From positions 1 to 64,000 of the forward strand of contig CAKVLD010000006.1 in NCBI GenBank assembly GCA_934755305.1: a stretch of DNA of 64,000 bases, written 5' to 3'. Position 1 is the first letter of the stretch, and every line of letters begins with the position of its first letter. The notes beneath the pieces are model-generated. The model was not told where the DNA came from and made no database searches. It saw only the letters and a program-made list of their open reading frames with translations. Origin of the DNA: an uncultured Clostridium sp. GTDB lineage: Bacteria; Bacillota; Clostridia; Clostridiales; Clostridiaceae. A program made the position numbers and the translations under genes. This document shows, piece by piece, positions 1-10,749 of the stretch.

Positions 1-81
1 CGTATTTGCCATCTTACATAACTGAAAGCCTGTAATATTCAGTATTCACTATCAAAAAAAATTTATAAATTCCTTTATGTT

Positions 82-123
82 AAAAAAATATGAGAATACA
101 TGTTTAATCATTGTATTCTCATA
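82..123 (-). terminator. argS terminator
   Basis: A 12-bp perfect stem (89-100 with 112-123) is followed on the minus strand by seven U residues (82-88). It lies just past the argS stop codon, so it ends that transcript. Confidence 0.9.
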
Positions 124-142
124 TATTATTAAAATTTATATA

Positions 143-1834
143 TTACATTTCTTCTACAACATCTATTCCTATTAATTCTAAACCATTTTTAATTACTTGG
201 CATGTTGCTTCAACTAACTTTAATCTTGTAGCTTTTAATACTTCATCTTCAAGATTTAATACCGAATGAGCATTATAGAATTTATTAAAATCTTTAGCTA
301 CTTCAATAACATATCTAGTTAATACTGAAGGTTCTAGCTTATCTAAAGCAAGAAGTATATTCTTATTAAAGTTTTCTAAAGTTTTAACAAGTTCAAACTC
401 TTCTTTTGAAGTTAACTTACTAAAATCTGCTTCTGCATTAATTCCTTCTGCTCTTCTTAATATACTCTTTGCTCTTGCATATGAATATTGAACATATGGT
501 CCAGTTTCTCCATCAAATGAAAGTATTTCTTTCCAATCAAATACTATATCCTTTTCTCTAGAATTCTTTAAGTACGTAAATACTACTGCACCTACACCTA
601 TCTTCTTTGCAACTTCTTCTTTATTAGCTAAATTAGGATTCTTTTCATTTATTATTTCAAGAGTTTTATCTACTGCTTCTCTTAAAAGGTCATCAAGTAA
701 AATAACTTCTCCCTTTCTTGTAGAAAGCTTTCTATCTGCAAATTTAACTAACCCAAAACCTACATGTACACAATCATTAGCCCATTCTTTGCCTGCTAAT
801 TCTAATGTTTTAAATACTTGCTTGAAATGTAATGCTTGTGGAGTTCCAACTACATATACACACTTATCAAAATCATAAGTTTTCTTTCTATACAAAGCTG
901 CTGCTAAATCTCTTGTTGCATAAATAGATGCACCATCTGCTTTTAATACTATACATGGTGGCATATTATAATCATCAAGCATTACAACTTGAGCTCCATT
1001 ACTTTCCACCAATAGATTTTTTTCTTTAAGCATATCTATAACTACATCCATCTTATCATTATAGAAAGCTTCTCCAGCATAAGAATCAAATTTTACACCT
1101 AAGATATCATATACTCTATCAAATTCTTTTAAACTTAAATCTCTAAATCTCTTCCATAAAGCTTCTGCTTCTTTATCTCCATTTTCTAAAGCTTTAAAAT
1201 ACGCTCTTCCTTCATCTTCTAATGATGGATCTTTTTCAGCTTCATCATGGAATTTAACGTATATTCTTAATAATTCCTTTATTGGATCTTCTTCTAAAGC
1301 TTCTTCATCTACCCATCTATGATAAGCTGATATTAATTTACCAAATTGAGTTCCCCAATCTCCAAGGTGATTAAGACCTACTACATTATATCCTTCTTTT
1401 TTATACATCTTATATAACGCATTACCTATAACTGTTGAAAATAAATGACCTATATGGAATGGCTTAGCTATATTAGGCGATGAATATTCAACACAAATAG
1501 TTTTTCCTTCACCTACTGTTGATGCACCATAATTATCTTTTTCTGATAATATCTTTTCTATAGTATTCTTTGTAAAACTTCCTTTATCTACAAAGAAGTT
1601 AACATATGGTCCTAAGTTTTCTATTTTTTCAAAACCTTCACTATTTAATTTTGACTTTAATTCTTCAGCAATCATATTAGGAGCTTTTCTCATAGTCTTT
1701 GCAAGTTGAAAACATGGAAACGCATAATCTCCCATCTCAGGCTTTGGTGGAATCTCTATAAGCTGTTCAATTTTTTCAACATCTAATTCGACTTCTGTGC
1801 TAATAAGTTCAGCAACCTTCTTTTTATAATCCAT
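143..1834 (-). CDS. argS: Arginine--tRNA ligase
   Basis: Class I aminoacyl-tRNA synthetase that charges tRNA-Arg with arginine in the cytoplasm. The 563-residue protein has the usual order: an N-terminal Add-1 region (GDYAFPCF), the HIGH signature (PFHIGH, about residue 130), a KLSTRKG motif (about residue 365) matching the ArgRS KMSK-type loop, and an all-alpha anticodon-binding C-terminus. I start it at 1834, where AGGAGGAA sits just upstream. A longer in-frame start at 1888 would place its codons inside the leader terminator. The gene is single, ends in its own terminator, and is controlled by the T-box leader upstream. Confidence 0.96.
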   Translation of the reverse strand: MDYKKKVAELISTEVELDVEKIEQLIEIPPKPEMGDYAFPCFQLAKTMRKAPNMIAEELKSKLNSEGFEKIENLGPYVNFFVDKGSFTKNTIEKILSEKDNYGASTVGEGKTICVEYSSPNIAKPFHIGHLFSTVIGNALYKMYKKEGYNVVGLNHLGDWGTQFGKLISAYHRWVDEEALEEDPIKELLRIYVKFHDEAEKDPSLEDEGRAYFKALENGDKEAEALWKRFRDLSLKEFDRVYDILGVKFDSYAGEAFYNDKMDVVIDMLKEKNLLVESNGAQVVMLDDYNMPPCIVLKADGASIYATRDLAAALYRKKTYDFDKCVYVVGTPQALHFKQVFKTLELAGKEWANDCVHVGFGLVKFADRKLSTRKGEVILLDDLLREAVDKTLEIINEKNPNLANKEEVAKKIGVGAVVFTYLKNSREKDIVFDWKEILSFDGETGPYVQYSYARAKSILRRAEGINAEADFSKLTSKEEFELVKTLENFNKNILLALDKLEPSVLTRYVIEVAKDFNKFYNAHSVLNLEDEVLKATRLKLVEATCQVIKNGLELIGIDVVEEM

Positions 1835-1873
1835 TAAATTTTCCTCCTCGTACATGTTTATAAAATAAAAAAA

Positions 1874-2075
1874 CCATCTCTTAAACATAAGAGACGGATT
1901 AAATCCGCGGTACCACTCTAATTGCAGTAAATGCCACTTAATATTTTAACGCAATTTCTTACGACTACTTCCGTAGTTTCTCCAAGGCTCTCTTCAAATT
2001 ATTCTATTCATAGGGCTTACACCATCCCCTACTCGCTTTGAAATCAAATAATTCTACTTTTCTCTTCCTAGAATC
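1874..2075 (-). promoter_or_regulatory. T-box leader of argS
   Basis: The minus strand carries the T-box core AGAGTGGTACCGCGG (1905-1919), then a terminator stem (1874-1883 with 1888-1897) followed by a U-rich run just before argS. Upstream lies a Stem I-like region with a GGGATGGTG segment and a paired stem. A candidate AGA specifier occurs near 2003-2005, immediately 5' of the closing AATAATT strand; this fits arginine but I did not fold the RNA. In this family uncharged tRNA pairs with specifier and T-box and prevents termination, so argS should rise on arginine starvation. The leader fills the gene-free stretch between argS and the next gene. Confidence 0.93.
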
Positions 2076-2199
2076 ATAAATATTAAATTCTTTAATATAT
2101 TATACATATAAAGAACTTTTTATGTCAATATAGAATTTAAACATAAGAGTTATAATTTTTAATATAATATTATATTGAATAGTTTAGAAAGGATCACAT

Positions 2200-3714
2200 A
2201 TGACCAAAATAGGTATTATTATAATGGAAAGCACTTCTATTAGACTTATGCTTACAGAAGTTGATAATCTAGGGTATTTTAAGATAATAAATGAACTAAC
2301 TTCTCCACTAAAACTTTCTAAGGATTTAATATATAATTCTGAAATACCTCAGAAAATTTCAAATAAAATACTATTAATTTTAAAAAAATATAAGACTTTT
2401 TGTGCTGCTTTCAATGTTTCTGAAATAAAAGTAATGGCAACCGTATTTTTTAACAGAGCTAAAAATAAAGAATTATTTCTAAATTTAATAAAAACAGAAT
2501 TAAACTTTAATGTTACTATGTTATTACCTAAAGATGAAATTTACTATAATTATTTGGCTGTTAAAAACAGTATTTATTTTGATAGCGCCATATTAATTGA
2601 TGTTTCTGGCAATTCTACTAACATAGCCTTACTTGATAAAGAAAGTATAACAACTAGTTTTTCTTTACCCATAGGTAGTATAAACTTATCCTATACATAT
2701 AACTTGCAGGATAATATCACCAAAGAGGATTTAGCTAAAGCAATATTATGTATAGATAAAGAATTAGAAACTATTAAAGAATTAAAAAATACTAAAGTTG
2801 ATACTTTAATACTTGTAGGAGATATTATTCAAAGTATCGGACGAATAAGTAGAATCAGAAAAAAATATCCTCTTTGTCTATCACATAATTATAAAACTAG
2901 CGATATTGATATTGAAAATATATTTAATCTACTAAAAAGTAAAAATCTTATTCAAAGAAAAAGGATAGCTGGATTAACTTCTGATATGGCTAATATTATA
3001 GTAGGTGGCACAACCATAGTTAATGAAATTATCTCCTTTTTAAATATCTCCAATATAACTATTTCTAGTAGGAATCTAAAAGATGGTATAATGTATGAAT
3101 ATGTTTTTAAAAATTATTCTCTATCAACTGATATTTTAGATTATAGTTTAAATGGATTACTTAATACTCTTAATATAGATAAAAAACATGCAAATTATAT
3201 ATATTGGATAACTCAAAAATTATTTAATGAACTAAAACCTCTTCATAAACTCAGAAATAATTATGATAAAGTTATAAAAACTGCCTCTTTACTCCATGAC
3301 TCTGGTACAACCATAGGATACTATAACCATCATAAACATTCTTTTTATTTAATTTTAAACTCATATATAAATGGTTTATCTCATAAAGAACTCTTATTAA
3401 GTGCAGCTATATCAGCTTCTCACAGAAATAATAGCTATGTTTTTCCTTATTTAAAATATGCTTGTTTAATAAGCAAAAATGATCTTAATATAATTGATAA
3501 AATAGGCATTTTATTAAGAATTGCTGAAAACTTAAATATAGACAGGCAAACATATATACATGATATAAAAGTTAAATTTGATAAAAACTTAGTTACTATA
3601 TTTCTATATTCAAAAGAAAACTTATCATTAGAAATAGAACAAGCTGAAAAATCAATAAGAAAATTCAGAGAAGTATATGATAGAAACTTAGTATTTAAAG
3701 CAATTAATTATTAA
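2200..3714 (+). CDS. Ppx/GppA phosphatase-family protein with HD domain, degenerate active site
   Basis: The 504-residue protein has the Ppx/GppA layout: an actin-like (ASKHA) phosphatase region to about residue 300 and a C-terminal HD region (LLHDSG, then HHKHS, about residues 365-385). Family members hydrolyse polyphosphate or pppGpp. The first phosphate loop, normally DIGSNS-x-RL, reads IMESTSIRL here, so the aspartate and first glycine are missing. The second loop, normally DIGGGST, reads DVSGNST. Activity is therefore doubtful. It is a single gene, divergent from argS and convergent with trmB. Confidence 0.75.
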   Translation: MTKIGIIIMESTSIRLMLTEVDNLGYFKIINELTSPLKLSKDLIYNSEIPQKISNKILLILKKYKTFCAAFNVSEIKVMATVFFNRAKNKELFLNLIKTELNFNVTMLLPKDEIYYNYLAVKNSIYFDSAILIDVSGNSTNIALLDKESITTSFSLPIGSINLSYTYNLQDNITKEDLAKAILCIDKELETIKELKNTKVDTLILVGDIIQSIGRISRIRKKYPLCLSHNYKTSDIDIENIFNLLKSKNLIQRKRIAGLTSDMANIIVGGTTIVNEIISFLNISNITISSRNLKDGIMYEYVFKNYSLSTDILDYSLNGLLNTLNIDKKHANYIYWITQKLFNELKPLHKLRNNYDKVIKTASLLHDSGTTIGYYNHHKHSFYLILNSYINGLSHKELLLSAAISASHRNNSYVFPYLKYACLISKNDLNIIDKIGILLRIAENLNIDRQTYIHDIKVKFDKNLVTIFLYSKENLSLEIEQAEKSIRKFREVYDRNLVFKAINY

Positions 3715-3720
3715 AATAAA

Positions 3721-3757
3721 AATAAGAGGTTATTTTATTAAAAAATAACCTCTTATC
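3721..3757. terminator. Bidirectional terminator between ppx-like gene and trmB
   Basis: The inverted repeat ATAAGAGGTTATTTT / AAAATAACCTCTTAT lies between two convergent genes. It has T-rich sequence on the plus side and A-rich sequence on the other, so it can serve both. Confidence 0.85.
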
Positions 3758-3758
3758 T

Positions 3759-4397
3759 TTATTTTAATCTAGCTCTTAAAAACATAGTTTTCATACCTAA
3801 ATTAGTAAACTTTGTTTCATATTCTGTCATTAAATTTTGAGTAAAATCCGAATTATGTAAATCATAAGTTACAAATTCTAATTCAAAACCACATTCTTTA
3901 AAATATTCTTGTGAATCATTAAATAAATCAGTGTCATCTGTTTTGAACCATATTTCAGATCCTGGCTTTAAAAACTTTTTATATTCTGTTAAAAACTTTG
4001 TATGTGTAAGCCTTCTTTTCTTATGTCTATCTTTTGGCCATGGATTACAGAAATTAATATAAATCTTATCTATTTCATCTTTATCAAATAATTCACTAAC
4101 AAAATTTATATTTAAAGCGACTATTCTACCATTTCTTATTTCTTCATGCTCTTGAACTTTTCTTAAAGCATATACTAAAACTTCATCTTTTAAATCTATA
4201 GCTATATGATTTACATCTGGGTACTTTAAACAATTTTGCGTTAAAAATCCTCCTCTACCACATCCAAGTTCTAAATGAATAGGATTATTATTACCAAATT
4301 CTTTTTTCCATTGGCCTTTCAATGATCTAGGGTCCTTTATAAATAAATCACTTGCTTCAAGTTCTGGTCTAGCCCACCATTTTTTTCTTAGTCTCAT
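3759..4397 (-). CDS. trmB: tRNA (guanine-N7-)-methyltransferase
   Basis: SAM-dependent enzyme that makes m7G46 in tRNA. The 212-residue length is usual. The SAM-binding loop [10 protein letters not shown] (about residues 42-51) and the family motif [19 protein letters not shown] (about residues 115-133) are both present. AGGAGG precedes the ATG at 4397. It is the second gene after the M50 protease, with 16 bp between them, so they are probably co-transcribed. It ends at the shared terminator at 3721-3757. Confidence 0.95.
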   Translation of the reverse strand: MRLRKKWWARPELEASDLFIKDPRSLKGQWKKEFGNNNPIHLELGCGRGGFLTQNCLKYPDVNHIAIDLKDEVLVYALRKVQEHEEIRNGRIVALNINFVSELFDKDEIDKIYINFCNPWPKDRHKKRRLTHTKFLTEYKKFLKPGSEIWFKTDDTDLFNDSQEYFKECGFELEFVTYDLHNSDFTQNLMTEYETKFTNLGMKTMFLRARLK

Positions 4398-4413
4398 ATT
4401 TTTCCTCCTAAAG

Positions 4414-5049
4414 TTATATTCCTACAATTGTTGTAACTATATTCAAAATAATTCTAATAAGGCCTGAAACAGGAACAGATATCAATCTTCCTCCCAAAAG
4501 AATAACAACTAAAATTATATAATTTCCATACCTATCTATTAATCCACTATACTTATAAAACAAATCTGGTTTTAAATCTCTAACTATCCAAAATCCATCT
4601 AAACCAGGTATAGGTAATAAATTAAACACAAATAAACTAACATTTAAAGAAAAAATCATTCTAAATATATCAGTTATTATTTGAGGTACAGCCACATTTG
4701 ATGTATATTGTACTTTTATCAAAAGTACCCATATAAAGCATCCTACAATAGACAATAACAAATTCATCATTGGCCCAGCTAAACTCACCTTTAAATCATC
4801 TTTATAGTAATCTTTAAACATACTTGGATTAGTTTCTACTGGTTTAGCCCATCCAAATCCCATTATCAATACTAATATAAACCCTATAGGATCTATATGT
4901 TTAGCTGGATTTAAAGTCAATCTTCCTTGAAATCTTGGAGTCTTGTCTCCTAATTTATCAGCTACTTTAGCATGAGCATACTCATGAAAAGTAAATGCTA
5001 TAATAATAGCTGGTATAATTATTAACTTTTCGTATATACTTATGTTCAT
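4414..5049 (-). CDS. M50-family (site-2 protease type) membrane metalloprotease
   Basis: The 211-residue integral membrane protein resembles the YwhC-like site-2 proteases. The zinc motif HEYAH lies in the first membrane segment (about residues 23-27), and the third ligand region [11 protein letters not shown] is near residue 145, with several further hydrophobic segments. Family members cut within the membrane; no substrate can be inferred here. Start at 5049 is preceded by AGGAGA. It forms a probable operon with trmB. Confidence 0.88.
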   Translation of the reverse strand: MNISIYEKLIIIPAIIIAFTFHEYAHAKVADKLGDKTPRFQGRLTLNPAKHIDPIGFILVLIMGFGWAKPVETNPSMFKDYYKDDLKVSLAGPMMNLLLSIVGCFIWVLLIKVQYTSNVAVPQIITDIFRMIFSLNVSLFVFNLLPIPGLDGFWIVRDLKPDLFYKYSGLIDRYGNYIILVVILLGGRLISVPVSGLIRIILNIVTTIVGI

Positions 5050-5102
5050 TCTAATCTCCTATCATTACTTATTCATGAAATGTATTATATCATATTACGA
5101 GG

Positions 5103-5142
5103 AAATATAAAAACTCCTATAGAATTTTCTACTAGGAGTTTT
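5103..5142 (-). terminator. Terminator of the propeller/NAGPA operon
   Basis: Stem AAAACTCCTA (5110-5119) / TAGGAGTTTT (5133-5142). On the minus strand a short T run follows. It is downstream of the gene ending at 5163. Confidence 0.8.
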
Positions 5143-5162
5143 CATATTTATATCACTATTTA

Positions 5163-6206
5163 TTACTTTTCTTCATTTAAACTTTTTATATATATTTTTC
5201 CGTTATCCGAAGTACATACTACTCTATTATTAACCGATACAAATTTTCCTTCATAACTAACAACTTCTGAAGTAGTTAAATTAGTTATTTTTCCTTCTAA
5301 ACTATCATTAATTAATATTTCACCTTTATCATTAATATATGTATCTTTAGCTGCCTTCGATTTTTCTAAAGGAACTGTACTCCAAGATGATGTTGGAGTA
5401 TCTAAAGTACCATAAATCACTTTAGATATTTTATTATCAACAACTTCACCTACATAAACAATATCGTTATTATCTACTGATAGTAACTCAACGTTTTGAA
5501 TGTCTCCAAAACTTATTTTATTTATATTATCATTTGAATAATAATAAAATCTTCCATTAACATCATCTTCATATATCATAACATCTTTATGCGGAAATAC
5601 TTTCAAAGAACCAAGTTTAGGAACCTTAACACCTATATTAGTCATCTTTTCATTAATATCTATCCTATAAATAGCTGCATTCTTTCCACCATTACTAATA
5701 GCTACATAAGATACTCCTGAAAGAGTAGTAGTAACTATTGAATCTACTTTCATACCTTCTTTATACTTACATACTTCCTTTAAAGGTACTTCTGATTTAC
5801 TTTTAGCATCAAAATTTACTATACTAATTACTTTTTCATCAGAATCATTTAACTTTTTCTCTGCAATAGTTATTCTATTTCTATCTGGTAACCATTCTGC
5901 ATATAATACTTCTACATCGCCACTATTAGTTATAATTTCTTCTTTAGAACCTGATTTTGTATCTATTAAATAGAACTTATCTGATAAAAAGTATGTAACA
6001 TATTTTCCATCAAAAGAACATTTAATATCCTCTGCATTAGCTGGAATATCAATGCTGACATTTGATACAGCAGCTTGTTGTGTAACTTCTGTAAACTCAA
6101 AATCTGAAGAATGTTTAAAAAATACTTTATCTAAAAATAATAATCCAGCAGCTTGCATCATAATAGATAACATAGCCCATAGTATAATCTTTTTAAATAC
6201 TTTCAT
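5163..6206 (-). CDS. Membrane-anchored beta-propeller-like protein, function unknown
   Basis: The 347-residue protein has one N-terminal membrane segment (about residues 7-28) and a predicted extracellular part of repeating short beta-strand blocks such as KCSFDGKYVTYFLSDKFYLID and NNDIVYVGEV. This resembles a WD40/YncE-like propeller, but I recognise no family. GAGGTAG precedes the ATG. It follows the phosphodiester-glycosidase gene by 18 bp in the same orientation, so the two probably share a transcript and an envelope role. Confidence 0.6.
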   Translation of the reverse strand: MKVFKKIILWAMLSIMMQAAGLLFLDKVFFKHSSDFEFTEVTQQAAVSNVSIDIPANAEDIKCSFDGKYVTYFLSDKFYLIDTKSGSKEEIITNSGDVEVLYAEWLPDRNRITIAEKKLNDSDEKVISIVNFDAKSKSEVPLKEVCKYKEGMKVDSIVTTTLSGVSYVAISNGGKNAAIYRIDINEKMTNIGVKVPKLGSLKVFPHKDVMIYEDDVNGRFYYYSNDNINKISFGDIQNVELLSVDNNDIVYVGEVVDNKISKVIYGTLDTPTSSWSTVPLEKSKAAKDTYINDKGEILINDSLEGKITNLTTSEVVSYEGKFVSVNNRVVCTSDNGKIYIKSLNEEK

Positions 6207-6224
6207 TTATTCTACCTCTCTTGC

Positions 6225-7274
6225 CTATTTTACTATAATTGCTGTTGGTATCGATCTTTCACCAAAAGCATAAGAAGGTGTATTTACAACTTCTTCATTA
6301 TAATACATAGTTGCAGATTTTCCTCCATCTAATGTAGCTGCTGTTACACATTCTAATTTACTCATTACTTCTTGTGCTTCCTTTAATGTAGCAGCTATTC
6401 TACTCCCATGAACTCTTGCATCTAAAACTGCTAATACTATACTTCCGTCAGCACGTTGACCAATTAATGTTCTTGGAGAACTTCCTTCTCCTCCATCTCC
6501 ACCTGGTAAACTTACCGACTTACCTTTACTAACTAAAACTGTTGTATTGTAACTTACTGCTTCTGTTACTTTCATCTCTTTTAATTCTTCTGTACTAAAA
6601 CGCCCTGCAACTAATTTACCTTCTGCAGTAATACCAACTGTTCCAAGTTCTTTACCTGCAGTATCATCATAAACAATTTTTCCCTCTGAAATAATAACTC
6701 CTGATGGTGTTCCTCCATTTGCAGTCCATTGAGCTGTATCTGCTTCATCTGTAAAAGCGCCACCATTTACTGCTGCTACGGCTCCATTATTCATTGCTAT
6801 TTGTGAAGTTGTTTCTCCTTCAGGATTAGCAGAATTTAATTTAGAAGTATACCCAACTTTAACTCTTGTAGGGTTATTTATTATAAGTACATGTCCTGTA
6901 AAATTATTATTTTTATCTAAAGTTGCATATGTTATATTATTATCCTTAACTTTAGGTATATTTATTAAACTTCCATCTGTATTTTCAACGTTATTTTCAT
7001 CGCTTTGCTTATCACCAATTATTTCTGATATCTTTTCATCAGATAAAAATGTTGTAGCTAACCACTGATAATTCATTGATCCCATAGCTGTACCAACAAA
7101 TCTTGATTTTGCATTTTCAAAAGGTCCATATAAAAGTACAAAAGGTGCAGTTACAATTGTAAAAACTAATTCAAACAAAATAAATCCAACCATCAGTCCC
7201 CAGCTAAACTTTTTGCTCGTCCTTTTTCTTTTCTTATTTTCATGCCTCACATTTTTATTTATTTTATTATCCAT
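6225..7274 (-). CDS. Phosphodiester glycosidase (NAGPA) family membrane protein
   Basis: The 349-residue protein has a basic cytoplasmic N-terminus, one membrane segment (about residues 25-47) and an extracellular NAGPA-type domain. Matching landmarks are AAVNGGAFTD (about residue 160), SSPRTLIGQRADGSIVLAVLDAR (about residue 270) and the C-terminal TLDGGKSATMYYNEEVVNTPS. The family includes an enzyme that cuts GlcNAc-1-phosphodiester bonds, and bacterial members are linked to exopolysaccharide. The substrate here is unknown. AGAGGTAAGT precedes the ATG. The promoter is probably in the 240-bp divergent gap before birA. Confidence 0.82.
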   Translation of the reverse strand: MDNKINKNVRHENKKRKRTSKKFSWGLMVGFILFELVFTIVTAPFVLLYGPFENAKSRFVGTAMGSMNYQWLATTFLSDEKISEIIGDKQSDENNVENTDGSLINIPKVKDNNITYATLDKNNNFTGHVLIINNPTRVKVGYTSKLNSANPEGETTSQIAMNNGAVAAVNGGAFTDEADTAQWTANGGTPSGVIISEGKIVYDDTAGKELGTVGITAEGKLVAGRFSTEELKEMKVTEAVSYNTTVLVSKGKSVSLPGGDGGEGSSPRTLIGQRADGSIVLAVLDARVHGSRIAATLKEAQEVMSKLECVTAATLDGGKSATMYYNEEVVNTPSYAFGERSIPTAIIVK

Positions 7275-7516
7275 TACTTACCTCTCTGTGTAATTTCTTT
7301 TTTAGAGAATATTTCAGTCCATTAATTATATAATTAATCTTAAATTATATCAATAAACGTAACTTTATTTTAATATTTTTCTTATTAATTATACTTGTAA
7401 TTTTACCTTTTGTAAAATTATAAAATTACATGTTAAATAATATCTAAAAATATATTTTAATTTTATTTACTCATTTGTGCTAAAATTATATAAAAAACTA
7501 ATAAGGAGATTTTACT

Positions 7517-8305
7517 ATGAATGATAAAAATTCACTTTCACCAGAAAATTTTATTTTGAAATTAAAAGAAAACTCTTTAAACTATAATTATAATTATTTT
7601 GATACTTTAGATTCTACAACAACTATAGCAAGAGAAAAAGCTAAAGAAAATAATAAATTTAATTCTATAATTATTGCAAAAAGACAAACTAATAGTAAAG
7701 GAAGATTTGATAGAGTCTGGACTTCTCCTGAAGGTGGGCTTTGGTTTTCTATTGTATTAAAACCAGAAATACAATCTAATTATGCTTCAAGTATAACTCA
7801 AATTGCTGCTGCAGCTTTAGTTAAAGCTTTAAATAATATGAATATAGATTGTAAAGTTAAATGGCCTAATGACATTTATCTTAATAACAAAAAACTTTCT
7901 GGGATACTAACAGAAATGAAATGTACAAACTTTGATGTAAACTACATAATAATTGGTATAGGTATTAATGTAAATATAAAAGATTATCCTGAAGAATTAA
8001 AAGATATAGCTACCTCTTTATTTATTGAAAATAAAAAAGAATATGATCTTAGTGAAATTCTTTTAAATTTCTTAAAAGAATTTGATGTTCTATACACTAA
8101 CTTATTAAAAAATCATGATTCTTATGAAGCAATACAAATTTGTAAAAAGAAATCTATACTTCTTAATAAAACAGCATATTTAATAAAAAACGGACAAAAA
8201 GAGCAAGTAAAATGCATTGGAATAACAGATGATGGTGAATTATTAATAAAAGATTCCCTAGGAAATATTTCAACAATTCTAAGCGGAGAAATCTCATTTC
8301 ATTAA
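7517..8305 (+). CDS. birA: Biotin--[acetyl-CoA-carboxylase] ligase, catalytic-only form
   Basis: Attaches biotin to the carrier protein of biotin enzymes through biotinyl-AMP. The 262-residue protein starts directly in the catalytic domain and lacks the N-terminal HTH of bifunctional BirA, so it is probably not a repressor. Visible motifs are KGRFDRVWTSPEGGLWFS (biotin/ATP loop, about residues 60-77), KVKWPNDIYLNNKKLSGIL (about 115-133) and IGIGINVN (about 152-159), with a short beta-barrel C-terminus. AAGGAG precedes the ATG. Monocistronic. Confidence 0.93.
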   Translation: MNDKNSLSPENFILKLKENSLNYNYNYFDTLDSTTTIAREKAKENNKFNSIIIAKRQTNSKGRFDRVWTSPEGGLWFSIVLKPEIQSNYASSITQIAAAALVKALNNMNIDCKVKWPNDIYLNNKKLSGILTEMKCTNFDVNYIIIGIGINVNIKDYPEELKDIATSLFIENKKEYDLSEILLNFLKEFDVLYTNLLKNHDSYEAIQICKKKSILLNKTAYLIKNGQKEQVKCIGITDDGELLIKDSLGNISTILSGEISFH

Positions 8306-8351
8306 TTAAATTATGTTTAATATTTTTTAGTCAAGTAATTTTGAAATATAC

Positions 8352-8450
8352 AAAAGGTTCAGACATTTGCTGGATAGTGACATTTTTTAATACTTATTAG
8401 TATTTCATTCAAATCCTAATCACTCGTAAGCAAATATCTGAACCTTTTTT
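8352..8450. terminator. Long inverted repeat between birA and asnA, probable bidirectional terminator
   Basis: Two 20-bp arms (8352-8371 and 8429-8448) are complementary apart from one position and end in T runs on both strands. The 57-nt interior holds a smaller hairpin (AATACTTATTAGTATT). It is longer than a normal terminator, so a small RNA or degenerate element is possible. Confidence 0.7.
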
Positions 8451-8463
8451 AGTTTTCACAACA

Positions 8464-9477
8464 TTAAAGTAATTCTATTCCATATTCTTTGCAAAATTCA
8501 ATATTTTTTTCATCCCATACAGATGCTTGAACCTCTCCAATATGTGCTTTTCTCAAGAAGTACATACATATTCTTGACTGTCCAATTCCTCCACCTATTG
8601 TATAAGGTAATTCACCATTTAAAAGTTGCTTATGAAAATCTAGGTTCTTTCTTTCTTCACAATTAGCTTTCTTTAATTGTTCTTCAAGAGACTTTTCATC
8701 CACTCTAATTCCCATAGATGATAACTCAAAAGCTCTATCTAAAACAGGATACCAGAAAAGTATATCTCCATTTAACGTCCAATCATCATAATCTGGAGCC
8801 CTTCCATCATGTTTTTCACCTGATTTAAGTAAATCTCCTATTTGCATTAAAAATACTGCTCCCTTATCCTTACATATAGCATCTTCTCTTTCTTTAGGAG
8901 TAAGAGATGGATACATATTTTCTAATTCTTGAGAAGTTATAAAAAATATCTCATCTGGTAGTAATGGCTTAACATTCTTAAGCTCTGAACAAACAAACTT
9001 TTCAGTTTCTTTAAACACCTTATAAATAGTCTTTACTGTATTCTTTAAATTCTCTAATGTTCTATCTTCTTTTTTTATTATTTTTTCCCAATCCCATTGA
9101 TCTACATATATTGAATGTAAATTATCTAATTCTTCATCTCTCCTAATAGCATTCATATCTGCATATAAACCTTTGCCTACTTTAAAACCATATCTATGTA
9201 AGCTTAATCTTTTCCACTTTGCTAGTGAATGTACTATTTCTACCTCCTTATTAGCAGTTAATATATCAAAATCTACAGGTCTTTCCACCCCATTTAAATT
9301 ATCATTTAAACCTGTAGTTTTTTCAACAAATAAAGGCGCAGAAACTCTTGTTAATTCAAGGTTTTTTGCTAATGTCCTTTCAAAGAAATCCTTTATTGCT
9401 TTGATATGAACTTCTGTTTCTATTAATGTCTCTTCTTGTTTATAATCCTTTGGAATAATCAACCCTTCAAATTGCAT
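8464..9477 (-). CDS. asnA: Aspartate--ammonia ligase (asparagine synthetase A)
   Basis: ATP-dependent synthesis of asparagine from aspartate and free ammonia in the cytosol. At 337 residues it is full length, with family landmarks [18 protein letters not shown] (about residues 45-62), DQWDWEKII (about 126-134) and the C-terminal [14 protein letters not shown]. No T-box is visible upstream; only about 100 bp with the ldh terminator lies there. Monocistronic. Confidence 0.96.
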   Translation of the reverse strand: MQFEGLIIPKDYKQEETLIETEVHIKAIKDFFERTLAKNLELTRVSAPLFVEKTTGLNDNLNGVERPVDFDILTANKEVEIVHSLAKWKRLSLHRYGFKVGKGLYADMNAIRRDEELDNLHSIYVDQWDWEKIIKKEDRTLENLKNTVKTIYKVFKETEKFVCSELKNVKPLLPDEIFFITSQELENMYPSLTPKEREDAICKDKGAVFLMQIGDLLKSGEKHDGRAPDYDDWTLNGDILFWYPVLDRAFELSSMGIRVDEKSLEEQLKKANCEERKNLDFHKQLLNGELPYTIGGGIGQSRICMYFLRKAHIGEVQASVWDEKNIEFCKEYGIELL

Positions 9478-9529
9478 TTACCTAATCCCCCTTAAAATTT
9501 TTGCTTAATATATTATATCAAAAAAATTA

Positions 9530-9564
9530 CAAAAAAAATACTTGTTTCCATGCTATGAAACAAG
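9530..9564 (-). terminator. ldh terminator
   Basis: Stem CTTGTTTC (9541-9548) / GAAACAAG (9557-9564) with an eight-T run on the minus strand (A run near 9531-9538), just past the ldh stop. Confidence 0.88.
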
Positions 9565-9581
9565 CATTTTTTATATAAAAT

Positions 9582-10532
9582 TTATATATCACATTCATTT
9601 AAATGTTTTTTTAAAATCTTAGCAGAATTAACAAGTTTACTTTCCTCTGCTTCATTTAATGGAATATCTAAAACTTTTACTGCACCATTTCTATTTATTA
9701 GTGTTGGTATAGCTAAATACATATCATCTATTCCATATTGTCCTTCAAATAAACTAGATACTGTTAATATAACATTTTCATCTCTGAAAATAGCTTCTAC
9801 AATCCTTGTTACAGATAATCCTATTGCAAAGTAAGTAGCTTTCTTTCTATTAATTATTTCATAAGCTGCATTTTTAACATCTTCAGCTATAACTTCTTTG
9901 ATTTTTTCATCCCATTCTAAATCAAATTGCTTTGCATATTCTTCAAAAGTTAATGAACCTATTCTTGCATTACTCCAAGCAACTACTTCACTGTCTCCAT
10001 GTTCTCCAATTACATAAGCGTGTACATTGTTATTATTCATTTTACAGTATTTACCTAAAACATATTTTAATCTTGATGTATCTAAAACTGTTCCAGAACC
10101 AATCACTCTTTCTTTTGGGAATCCTGATAACTTATAAGTTATATATGCTAATACATCAGCTGGATTTGATACTACTAATAAGATAGCATTTGGATTATAC
10201 TTTACTATTTCAGGTATGAATCCTTTAAATATTTGATGATTTTTACCTATAAGATCTAATCTAGTTTCTCCCTCTTTTTGTCCTGCTCCTGCAGTAATTA
10301 TTACTATATCCGAATCTTTAGTTTCATCTAATCCTCCTGCATATATATTTACTGGCTTTACAAAAGAGGTACCATGTACTAAATCCATTACTTCTCCAAG
10401 AGCTTTATCCATATTAATGTCATATATACATATTTCTGTAGCTATTCCACTTGTCATTAATGCATATGCTGTAGTTGCGCCAACAAAACCTGCACCAATT
10501 ATTGTTACTTTTCTTTTATCATCTTGCATCAT
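9582..10532 (-). CDS. ldh: L-lactate dehydrogenase
   Basis: Reduces pyruvate to lactate with NADH and so re-oxidises fermentation NADH. The 316-residue protein has the Rossmann loop [13 protein letters not shown] (about residues 13-25), the substrate arginine loop [14 protein letters not shown] (about 83-96) and the active-site [13 protein letters not shown] (about 176-188). AGAAGGA precedes the first of two adjacent ATGs. Monocistronic, with its own terminator. Confidence 0.95.
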   Translation of the reverse strand: MMQDDKRKVTIIGAGFVGATTAYALMTSGIATEICIYDINMDKALGEVMDLVHGTSFVKPVNIYAGGLDETKDSDIVIITAGAGQKEGETRLDLIGKNHQIFKGFIPEIVKYNPNAILLVVSNPADVLAYITYKLSGFPKERVIGSGTVLDTSRLKYVLGKYCKMNNNNVHAYVIGEHGDSEVVAWSNARIGSLTFEEYAKQFDLEWDEKIKEVIAEDVKNAAYEIINRKKATYFAIGLSVTRIVEAIFRDENVILTVSSLFEGQYGIDDMYLAIPTLINRNGAVKVLDIPLNEAEESKLVNSAKILKKHLNECDI

Positions 10533-10749
10533 TCGTATTTCCTTCTTTCTTTTGTCAAAAATATTGCTGTATCATACCTTTTATATTATTTATATCAAAA
10601 ATTTCTCAATTTGATATTACTATTCCCAAAAATTTATTCTTTTATACCATATTTATCTTTTTTCTTAATAATAATCATCTTATTATAATTACCACTTTAC
10701 AAATTATGATATAATAAATTTATTGTATTTTAACTTTGGGAGGAACAAA

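Noticed and set aside
1835..1888. Longer argS start at 1888
   Set aside because: The extra codons lie in the T-box terminator and the best ribosome site is directly before 1834.
9173..10714. Plus-strand open frames over asnA and ldh
   Set aside because: They have no ribosome sites or recognisable products and lie inside well-identified genes on the other strand.
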